From: Acidimicrobiales bacterium
GTDB lineage: Bacteria; Actinomycetota; Acidimicrobiia; Acidimicrobiales; UBA8190
Assembly (NCBI GenBank): GCA_030042575.1
Contig: JASHZK010000043.1
Location: 1-13,116, forward strand
DNA length: 13,116 nucleotides
Direction: 5' to 3'
The translations under genes and the position numbers were made by a program. Shown one piece after another: positions 1 to 5,419 of the stretch (the first letter of the stretch is position 1; each line of letters starts with the position of its first letter). A model generated the notes under the pieces. That model searched no databases, had not been told where the DNA came from, and saw only the letters and a list, made by a program, of their open reading frames with translations.

Positions 1-1
1 C

Positions 2-358
2 ACGCTCGAGCGCGTGGGGGATGCCGATGCCGACCGGGCCGCGCTGGTGTCGACCATCGAGGAGCTGGGGGCCGAGCGGGTGGTGGTGGGCCTGCCACTG
101 CGTCTCGACGGGCAGGTCGGGCCGGCTGCTCGGGCCGCCGCCGACGAGGCTGCTGCGCTGGCCAAGGCTCTGGCCGACCTGGGCGTAGAGGTGGAGACCT
201 TCGACGAGCGGCTCACCACCGTCACCGCCACCCGGGCCATGGCCCGCACCGTCGCCCGCCCGGGACGGGCCGCCGGGCGGCGCCGGCGCCGTCTGGTCGA
301 CGGCTCGGCGGCCGCCGTCATGCTCCAGGCCTGGCTCGATCAACGGGGAGACCGGTGA
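2..358 (+). CDS. ruvX: RuvX/YqgF family Holliday junction resolvase-like protein (5' partial)
   Basis: The window opens inside this gene, and 118 codons are visible before the TGA at 356-358. The family has an RNase H-like fold and is implicated in processing Holliday junctions and in maturing the 5' end of pre-16S rRNA. Visible family motifs are VVVGLPLRLDGQVG, FDERLTT and, near the C-terminus, a basic run followed by LVDGSAAAVMLQAWLD. These carry the later conserved acidic residues. The N-terminal strand with the first catalytic Asp (the GxDxGxxRIG-type motif) lies outside the window. The GTG at 14 is only an internal Val, because the reading frame is open to the left edge. The gene is followed by mltG with a GTGA overlap, as in other Actinobacteria, where alaS usually lies upstream. 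The identification rests on motif match and neighbourhood. Confidence 0.9.
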   Translation, partial: TLERVGDADADRAALVSTIEELGAERVVVGLPLRLDGQVGPAARAAADEAAALAKALADLGVEVETFDERLTTVTATRAMARTVARPGRAAGRRRRRLVDGSAAAVMLQAWLDQRGDR

Positions 359-1434
359 ACGGGGGCGCCACCCGCAGCCAGGACGAGGCCACCGCGCCTC
401 GGGGCACGGCGCGCTCGCCCCGGCGATCGTGGCGCCGCCTCGTGGCGCTCGCTTTGGGGGCGCTGGGAGCGATGGTTCTGGGGACCTGCCTCTACGGCGC
501 GCTCTGGTACGAGGGCCAGGTGCACGCCGGGCCACCCGGCGCCCAGGTGATCCTGGACGTGGCCAGGGGTTCCTCGGTGAACGCCGTGGCCCGGCAGCTG
601 GCTGGCCGGCACGTGACGAGCAGCAGCCTGGCCCTGCGCATCTACGACTTCTTCCACGGCACCCCCGTGGTCGACGCCGGCCTGTTCGCCTTCCGGCGCC
701 ACGAATCGCTGGCCGACGTGCAGGCCCGGCTGAAGGCCGGGCCGAACGTGCTCGAGGTCCCGGCCGGCTTCACCGCCTGGGAGACCGCCGAGCGCCTGGA
801 CCAGCTCCCCGGGCACGACGGCAGCCGGTTCTCCGCCGCGGTGGACGACCGCGGCGTGGTGTCGCCCTACGAGCCGGCCGGGACGGGAAACCTCGACGGC
901 CTGCTCGCTCCGGGCGACTACGTGGTGGGACCCCACGAGAGCGCGCCGTCGCTCTTGTCGCAGATGGTGACGCGCTTCGACACCGAGGCCGCCGCCGCCC
1001 GGCTCTCGGCCGGGGCGGCCGCTCTCGGCGTGACCCCGTACCAGGCGGTGATCGTGGCGTCCATCGTGGAGAAGGAGGGGGTGTACCCCCAGAACCTGGC
1101 CAAGGTGGCACGCGTCGTCTACAACCGACTCTCCCTCGGTATGCCGCTGCAGATGGACTCGACCGTCCTCTACGCCCTGCACCAGGACGGCGGTCTGGTC
1201 ACGCCCGCCGACGAGCGGATCCCGAGCCCCTACAACACCTACCTGAACACCGGGTTGCCGCCCACCCCGATCTGCTTCCCCTCGCCTGCCGCCCTGGCGG
1301 CGGCCCTGCACCCCGCCGCCGGCAGCTGGCTGTACTTCGTGCTGGTCTCCTCCGACGGAACCGAGGCCTTCTCCGACACCCTGGCCCAGCAGGAGGCCAA
1401 CGAGCAGCTGGCCGAGAGCCGCGGGTTGCCGTGA
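355..1434 (+). CDS. mltG: Endolytic murein transglycosylase MltG (YceG family)
   Basis: This 359-residue protein should cleave nascent, uncrosslinked peptidoglycan strands at the outer face of the membrane, limiting glycan length. The N-terminus is basic and cytoplasmic (residues 1-28), followed by one membrane anchor at about 29-50 and a periplasmic-side region. A LysM-like segment covers about 60-130 and the catalytic YceG domain about 130-355. The family signature VASIVEKEG is at 234-242, and E239 is the probable catalytic glutamate (E218 in E. coli MltG). MPLQMDSTVLYAL (263-275), SPYNTYLNTGLPP (291-303) and SWLYFV (324-329) are also typical. The segment after GLPP reads TPICFPS rather than the common GPIxNPG, a local divergence. 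The GTG start at 355 overlaps the ruvX stop by four bases and has GGGGAG at 345-350 upstream. The GTG of aroE overlaps its stop in the same way, so the three genes look translationally coupled. Confidence 0.95.
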   Translation: MNGGATRSQDEATAPRGTARSPRRSWRRLVALALGALGAMVLGTCLYGALWYEGQVHAGPPGAQVILDVARGSSVNAVARQLAGRHVTSSSLALRIYDFFHGTPVVDAGLFAFRRHESLADVQARLKAGPNVLEVPAGFTAWETAERLDQLPGHDGSRFSAAVDDRGVVSPYEPAGTGNLDGLLAPGDYVVGPHESAPSLLSQMVTRFDTEAAAARLSAGAAALGVTPYQAVIVASIVEKEGVYPQNLAKVARVVYNRLSLGMPLQMDSTVLYALHQDGGLVTPADERIPSPYNTYLNTGLPPTPICFPSPAALAAALHPAAGSWLYFVLVSSDGTEAFSDTLAQQEANEQLAESRGLP

Positions 1435-2297
1435 ACGCCGGCCCGGCCGGCGCCGACCCACGGCGCTCACCGAAGTGGCCCTCGGCCGCCTCGCCGGTGG
1501 TGGGCCTCATCGGTGACCCCGTGCGCCACTCGCTGTCGCCCCTGTTGCACAATGCCGCCTTCGACGCCATGGGGCTCGACTGGGTCTCGGTCGCCTTCGA
1601 GGTCCCCGCCGCGGTGGGGGACAGCGCCCTGCGGGGGGCGCGGGCGCTCGGGATCGCCGGGTTGTCGGTGACCACGCCCCACAAGCAGACGGCCTTCGCC
1701 GCCGTCGACGAGTGCACGCCGGTGGCGACGCGACTGGGCGCCGTCAACTGCGTCATCAGGCGCCACGGGACGCTCGTGGGCGACTCCACCGACGGCGCCG
1801 GCTTTCTGGAGGCCCTGGGCCGGGGCTGTGGGTTCGCCCCCGGCGGCCGGCGCTGTCTGGTGGTGGGAGCCGGTGGCGCCGCCCGGGCGGTGGTGTTGGC
1901 CCTGGCCCAGGCGGGAGCGGCCGAGGTGTCGGTGCTCAACCGTCACGGCGGTCGGGCCCAGGCCGCCGTGGAGCTGGCCGGCCCGGCCGGGCGGTTGGCA
2001 TCGCCAGGCGATCTGGGAAGTGCCGAGCTGGTGGTGCAGGCCACGTCGGTCGGGCTGGGAGACGCCGGTGCCCTCCATCCCCTGGTGGACCTGGCCCAGC
2101 TGCACGCCGGGCAGACCGTCGTGGACCTCGTCTACCACCCGGCGCAGACGGCGATCCTGGCCGCGGCCCGAGCAGCGGGCGCGGCCACGGCCAACGGGCT
2201 CGGCATGCTCGTGCACCAAGCAGCCCTGGCCATAGAGCGGTGGACGGGACGAGCGGCACCGGTCGAGGCCATGTGGGACGCCGTGCACGCCCGTTGA
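1431..2297 (+). CDS. aroE: Shikimate dehydrogenase AroE
   Basis: This 288-residue protein should reduce 3-dehydroshikimate to shikimate with NADPH, in the chorismate pathway in the cytoplasm. The substrate-binding domain has GDPVRHSLSPLLHN at 28-41, VTTPHKQ with catalytic Lys85, GAVNC with Asn106, and GDSTDGAGF with Asp121. The cofactor domain has the dinucleotide loop VVGAGGAARA at 144-153, then NRHGGRA, QATSVGL, DLVYHPAQT and NGLGMLVHQAALAIERW. The usual NTDG reads STDG here, and GAxNT reads GAVNC; both are mild changes and the catalytic Lys/Asp pair is intact. The chosen GTG start at 1431 overlaps the mltG stop (GTGA). It gives about 20 extra N-terminal residues before the usual VVGLIG start; a GTG at 1497 would remove them. 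The gene shares an operon with ruvX and mltG. No aroC or aroK follows; the next gene is a rodA homologue. Confidence 0.96.
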   Translation: MNAGPAGADPRRSPKWPSAASPVVGLIGDPVRHSLSPLLHNAAFDAMGLDWVSVAFEVPAAVGDSALRGARALGIAGLSVTTPHKQTAFAAVDECTPVATRLGAVNCVIRRHGTLVGDSTDGAGFLEALGRGCGFAPGGRRCLVVGAGGAARAVVLALAQAGAAEVSVLNRHGGRAQAAVELAGPAGRLASPGDLGSAELVVQATSVGLGDAGALHPLVDLAQLHAGQTVVDLVYHPAQTAILAAARAAGAATANGLGMLVHQAALAIERWTGRAAPVEAMWDAVHAR

Positions 2298-2310
2298 GCA
2301 CCAGGCCGGC

Positions 2311-2374
2311 CCCGGTCGCCGTCGGCTCCGGGCCCCCGGTCCCCCCAGGCGTCGTTCACCGACCCGGTCGCCGT
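2311..2374 (+). repeat. Direct repeat of 12 bases in the aroE-rodA gap
   Basis: CCCGGTCGCCGT occurs at 2311-2322 and again at 2363-2374, 52 bases apart, which is close to five helical turns. Both copies are followed shortly by CGGC. The second copy overlaps the left arm of the inverted repeat just upstream of the rodA promoter. The pair could be an operator or simply chance in GC-rich DNA. No known regulator site is recognised. Confidence 0.35.
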
Positions 2375-2389
2375 GTCGGCACCGGCGAC
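2367..2389. repeat. Inverted repeat upstream of the rodA -10 element
   Basis: The arms GTCGCCG (2367-2373) and CGGCGAC (2383-2389) pair perfectly over 7 bp with a 9-base loop. The repeat sits directly upstream of the predicted -10 at 2396, where a regulator would bind. No T-run follows, so it is not a standard intrinsic terminator for aroE, although it may stall polymerase. It could be an operator, a weak terminator, or chance. Confidence 0.35.
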
Positions 2390-2395
2390 GACCGG

Positions 2396-2401
2396 TATCC
2401 T
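2396..2401 (+). promoter_or_regulatory. Putative -10 element (TATCCT) for the rodA-DUF151 operon
   Basis: TATCCT fits the actinobacterial -10 pattern TANNNT. It lies in the 123-base gap after aroE, and transcription would start near 2408. That leaves a short leader carrying a Shine-Dalgarno sequence before the GTG at 2421. No clear -35 is seen at about 17 bases upstream. If this promoter is real, the GTG at 2373 cannot be the rodA start. Confidence 0.5.
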
Positions 2402-2409
2402 TGGCCGTC

Positions 2410-2413
2410 GGAG
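2410..2413 (+). promoter_or_regulatory. Ribosome binding site deciding the rodA start
   Basis: GGAG sits seven bases before the GTG at 2421. This spacing supports that start over the in-frame upstream GTG at 2373. Confidence 0.55.
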
Positions 2414-2420
2414 CCCTGCG

Positions 2421-3554
2421 GTGACCACCCTCCAGACTTCCAGACGGTCCCCGGGCCGGCTCCTGGCGCTGCGCCTCGACTACGGACTGGTGGTCACCAC
2501 GCTGGTGGTGGCCGCCATCGGCGTGGTCATCGTGTACTCGGCCACCCGCTCCGAGCTGCTCATGGCCGGGGAGAACCCCCGCTACTACCTCTACCGCCAG
2601 GCCGCCTACGTGGTGGCCGGGGTGGTGGTGATGGTGGTCCTGGCGGTCCTCGACTACCGGTGGCTGGAGAACGCCGCCGTGCTGCTCTACGTGGCCATCA
2701 TCCTGGCCCTTCTGTCGGTGTTCGTCATCGGATCGACGGCCCAGGGTGCCACCCGCTGGATCCAGATCGGCCCGGTGCAGCTGCAACCGTCCGCCTTCGG
2801 CACCATGGTGCTGGTGGCGGTGGTGGCCGCCTTCTGCAGCCGGCGGCCCGACGGCCTCGAGCGCGGCGACCTGCTCAAGATCCTGGGGCTGTGTGCCGTG
2901 CCCATCCTCCTGGTGGTCAAGCAGCCCGACCTGGGCAGCGGCATCGTCATGTCGATCGTGCTGCTCGTCATGCTCATCGTGGCCGGGATCCCCAATCGCT
3001 ACCTGGTGCTGCTGGTGCTCGTGGCCGTGGGCGGCATCTTCGCCATCATCCATCTGGGCATCCTCCAGCCCTACCAGGTGGCGCGGATCACGAGCTTCCT
3101 GCATCCCGGCTCCGACTCCCAGACCACCACGTACAACGTGCACCAGTCGGTGGCGGCCATCGGCTCCGGTGGCGTGTTCGGGACAGGCCTGTTCAAGGGC
3201 CCCCAGACCAACCTGGCCTATGTCCCCTCGCAGCAGACCGACTTCATCTTCTCGGCGGTGGGCGAGCAGCTCGGCTTCGTGGGCTCGGCCACCGTGCTCG
3301 TGCTCCTCGGCCTGGTGGCCTGGCGGATGCTGCGGGTGGCTCAGACCACCCGTGATCCCTTTGGCCGTCTCTTGGCCACGGGGTGCTTCGCCCTCATGGC
3401 CTTCAGCGCCTTCGAGAACGCCGGCATGGCCATGGGGATCATGCCCATTGCCGGTATCCCCTTGCCCTTCCTGAGCTACGGGGGGTCGGCCCTGGTGGCG
3501 TTCTTCGCCGCCGTGGGCATCAGTCTGTCCGTGCAATTGCACCGGCCACGGTGA
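2421..3554 (+). CDS. rodA: RodA-type SEDS peptidoglycan glycosyltransferase
   Basis: This 377-residue polytopic protein of the SEDS family should polymerise lipid II into glycan strands for wall elongation, with a class B PBP as partner. About ten hydrophobic segments are visible. Family motifs are GATRWIQIG (109-117), KQPDLGSG (167-174), the extracytoplasmic loop YNVHQSVAAIGSGGVFGTGLF (238-258, two segments), QQTDFIFSAVGEQLG (271-285) with the probable catalytic Asp274, and MPIAGIPLPFLSYGGSAL (341-358). One oddity is that the segment normally QPSExxK reads QPSAFGT at 122-128, lacking the usual acidic and basic residues. The start at GTG 2421 has GGAG seven bases upstream; starting at 2373 would add 16 residues and span the predicted promoter. 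The stop overlaps the next gene by GTGA. No PBP gene is adjacent. RodA is preferred over FtsW because of the motif pattern and short termini, though the two are hard to separate by eye. Confidence 0.85.
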   Translation: MTTLQTSRRSPGRLLALRLDYGLVVTTLVVAAIGVVIVYSATRSELLMAGENPRYYLYRQAAYVVAGVVVMVVLAVLDYRWLENAAVLLYVAIILALLSVFVIGSTAQGATRWIQIGPVQLQPSAFGTMVLVAVVAAFCSRRPDGLERGDLLKILGLCAVPILLVVKQPDLGSGIVMSIVLLVMLIVAGIPNRYLVLLVLVAVGGIFAIIHLGILQPYQVARITSFLHPGSDSQTTTYNVHQSVAAIGSGGVFGTGLFKGPQTNLAYVPSQQTDFIFSAVGEQLGFVGSATVLVLLGLVAWRMLRVAQTTRDPFGRLLATGCFALMAFSAFENAGMAMGIMPIAGIPLPFLSYGGSALVAFFAAVGISLSVQLHRPR

Positions 3555-4000
3555 GCGGCTCGGAGCCATCACCGACGGCGGGCGACGGCACCGTCGGCGC
3601 CGACCAGTGGCGCCTGGTCTCGGTGGCCGGCGTCAGCCTGGAGCTGCCCGGCGTGCACCCCGAGGTCCTCCTCCAGGAGGTGGAGGCGCCCTTCCGCCAG
3701 TTGCGCATCCCGGTGGGCTTCGCCGAGGGCACCTCCATCGCCTACGCCTGGCGGTCGATTCCCACCCCGCGCCCGCTCACCCACCAGCTCGTCGCCGATC
3801 TGCTCGACGTCCACGGGGTGGACGTGGCCGCCCTGCGCATCACGGCCAAGGAAGGTGGTGTCTACCTGGCCGAGCTGGAGACCTCGGGTCCCCGCGGTTC
3901 GCACACCATTGCCTGCCGGCCGTCGGACGGATTGGCCCTGCTGCTCCGGCGCCGGATGCCCAGCCCCATCCTGGTGGCCGATTCGCTGTTCCCCCTCTGA
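3551..4000 (+). CDS. Bifunctional nuclease (BFN/DUF151) domain protein
   Basis: This 149-residue protein is almost entirely one DUF151/BFN domain (about residues 20-149). The visible family features are the HPEVLLQE segment (36-43), a central G-x-x-EGTSIAYAW stretch (56-67), TPRPLTHQLVADLL (72-85), and the C-terminal ACRPSDGLALLLRRRMPSPI block (121-140). A plant member of the family was reported to have both RNase and DNase activity, but the function of bacterial members is largely inferred. The GTG start at 3551 overlaps the rodA stop (GTGA) with no Shine-Dalgarno sequence, so translation probably depends on rodA. A longer in-frame opening from 3383 would overlap the conserved end of rodA and is rejected. 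The stop at 3998-4000 directly abuts the stop of the convergent gene. Confidence 0.85.
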   Translation: MSGSEPSPTAGDGTVGADQWRLVSVAGVSLELPGVHPEVLLQEVEAPFRQLRIPVGFAEGTSIAYAWRSIPTPRPLTHQLVADLLDVHGVDVAALRITAKEGGVYLAELETSGPRGSHTIACRPSDGLALLLRRRMPSPILVADSLFPL

Positions 4001-4003
4001 TCA
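3998..4003. other. Abutting convergent stop codons (TGATCA)
   Basis: The TGA ending the DUF151 gene (3998-4000) is followed at once by TCA, the reverse complement of the TGA ending the minus-strand SEDS gene (4001-4003). There are no bases between the two genes, so neither transcript can end before entering the other gene's coding sequence. Confidence 0.9.
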
Positions 4004-5377
4004 GCGGGCGGAGGCCGCCGGCAACCGGACAGCCACGGCTTGACGCGACAGCGACCGGTCTCCTTCGTCGGAGATGCGCATGAGCAGCGCCACCAGCATG
4101 TAGTTGGCGACCAGCGACGACCCTCCGTAGGCGATGAAGGGGAGGGTGATCCCGGTCAGCGGCAGCAGCCGGATGATGCCGGCCATGATGAAGAAGGCCT
4201 GCATGCCGACGATGAGGGTGAGCCCGGCCGCCGTCATCTTGGCGAACTCCGATCGCGCCGTCTGGGCGATGCGCATGCCGGCGCCCACCATGAGGACGAA
4301 GGCGAACACGATGGTGGCCGTCCCCAAGAGGCCCATCTCGTTGCCGAAGGCGGCGAAGATGTAGTCGGTGGTGATCTCGGGGATCCCGAGCACGTACCCG
4401 AAGCCGATGCCGGTGCCCACCAGGTGCCCGCTGCCGAAGGCGTACAGGCCCTGCAGGAGCTGGTAGCCGCCGTAGCTGGCGTCGGCCCCTCCCGGATGCA
4501 GCCAGGCGGCCACTCGCTCGCCCACCTGGCTGAAGAGCTTGTCCGACATCACCGCCCCCACGGCGAAGAGGACGGCACCGAAGCCCAGCCAGGCGGCGCG
4601 TCCGGTGGCCACCCACAGCATGCCGATGAAGAGGACGAACAGGAGCATGGCGAAGCCGATGTCGCGCTCGGCGCCCAGCACCAACATGCAGAAGCCCCAG
4701 GCCAAGAGGATGGGCCCCAGGGGGCGAGGGTCGAGCACCAGGCGATTGCCCACCCGCAAGGTGGGCAGCGACAACAGCTCCCGCTTCTCGGTGAAGTAGG
4801 AGGCGAAGAAGATGGCGAGGAAGAGCTTGGCCAGCTCGACCGGCTGGCCGTTCACGGGACCGATGTAGATCCACAGCCGGGCGCCGCCGATGTTGCGGCC
4901 CAGATGGGGGATGAGGGGCGCCAGCATGAGGCCCACGGCCACCAACAGCAAGATGTACCGGTAACGATCGAGGTCGCGTGAATGGCGCACCAGGGCCAGC
5001 GTGACCACATAGGCCACGATGCCCACCGCCGTCCAGCCCGCCTGCAATCGGGCGAAATGCGGGTCGAGCCGGGCCAGCATGGCGTAGCCCAGCCCGTTGA
5101 GCAGAGCGGCCAGCGGCAGCAGCACAGGGTTGGCGTCGGGGGCGTATCTCCGGTTGGCGACGTGGCCCACCAGGGCCAACAGCAGCACGATGGCCAGGAA
5201 GCCACCGAGGTCGCCGGGCACCTTGGCCGTGGTCCCCACGCTGGCCAACACGTAGGCCGCCACCACGATGAGCGACGTGAACAGCAGCAGTCCCAGCTCC
5301 GTGCGGCGACGAGGGTTGGGACCGCCACCACGCTGCTCCCGGTGTTGGCGCCGAGAAGCTGCACGCCGGGCGGCCAC
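4001..5377 (-). CDS. FtsW/RodA/SpoVE family SEDS protein (second copy)
   Basis: This 458-residue polytopic protein is a second SEDS glycosyltransferase, expected to polymerise lipid II. It has a basic, Arg-rich N-terminal tail (1-26) and extra N-terminal membrane spans, like the long actinobacterial RodA/FtsW proteins encoded near pbpA and pknB in Mycobacterium. Motifs are GARLWIYIGPVNGQPVELAK (165-184), GAERDIGFAM (235-244), YGGYQLLQGLYAFGSG (302-317), TTDYIFAAFGNEMG (336-349) with probable catalytic Asp338, and TGITLPFIAYGGSSL (408-422). Unlike the neighbouring RodA-type protein, it keeps the ELAK acidic/basic pair. It stands alone on the minus strand with no PBP, FHA or kinase gene beside it. 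The GTG start at 5377 lies six bases after a TAGCAT -10-like element, suggesting a leaderless mRNA. Whether it acts in elongation or division cannot be told from sequence alone. Confidence 0.9.
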   Translation of the reverse strand: MAARRAASRRQHREQRGGGPNPRRRTELGLLLFTSLIVVAAYVLASVGTTAKVPGDLGGFLAIVLLLALVGHVANRRYAPDANPVLLPLAALLNGLGYAMLARLDPHFARLQAGWTAVGIVAYVVTLALVRHSRDLDRYRYILLLVAVGLMLAPLIPHLGRNIGGARLWIYIGPVNGQPVELAKLFLAIFFASYFTEKRELLSLPTLRVGNRLVLDPRPLGPILLAWGFCMLVLGAERDIGFAMLLFVLFIGMLWVATGRAAWLGFGAVLFAVGAVMSDKLFSQVGERVAAWLHPGGADASYGGYQLLQGLYAFGSGHLVGTGIGFGYVLGIPEITTDYIFAAFGNEMGLLGTATIVFAFVLMVGAGMRIAQTARSEFAKMTAAGLTLIVGMQAFFIMAGIIRLLPLTGITLPFIAYGGSSLVANYMLVALLMRISDEGDRSLSRQAVAVRLPAASAR

Positions 5378-5383
5378 GGACGC

Positions 5384-5389
5384 ATGCTA
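5384..5389 (-). promoter_or_regulatory. Putative leaderless -10 element (TAGCAT) for the second SEDS gene
   Basis: On the minus strand TAGCAT (TANNNT) is followed by six bases (GCGTCC) and then the GTG start at 5377. With the usual spacing of about seven bases from -10 to the transcription start, the mRNA would begin at the start codon. No -35 and no TG extension are seen. Confidence 0.55.
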
Positions 5390-5401
5390 CCCGTGGCCGC
5401 C

Positions 5402-5409
5402 TATAGCCT
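5402..5409 (+). promoter_or_regulatory. Putative -10 element for ppk1
   Basis: TATAGCCT contains TAGCCT (5404-5409), which fits TANNNT, and also the near-consensus TATAGC (5402-5407). The GTG start of ppk1 is 10 bases after TAGCCT, so the leader would be only a few bases, with no room for a normal Shine-Dalgarno sequence. The element faces away from the minus-strand -10 at 5384-5389, only 12 bases away. Confidence 0.5.
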
Positions 5410-5419
5410 CGAAGACACT

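Noticed and set aside
429..1430. Long open frame (in frame with aroE) across mltG
   Set aside because: The translation is Arg/Pro/Gly-rich shadow sequence over a clearly real mltG frame. Only the part from 1431 on matches AroE.
2373..2420. Upstream GTG (2373) as the rodA start
   Set aside because: The 16 extra residues lie over a likely -10 element, and GTG 2421 has a well-placed GGAG. It is not strictly excluded.
1467..3572. A 701-codon antisense open frame over aroE and rodA
   Set aside because: It is rich in His, Gly and Gln, shows no domain motif, and covers two well-supported genes. It is typical of antisense frames in GC-rich codons.
4982..5419. Upstream extension of the ppk1 frame
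   Set aside because: It lies over the start of the minus-strand SEDS gene and has no PPK features. The family N-terminus begins after GTG 5420.
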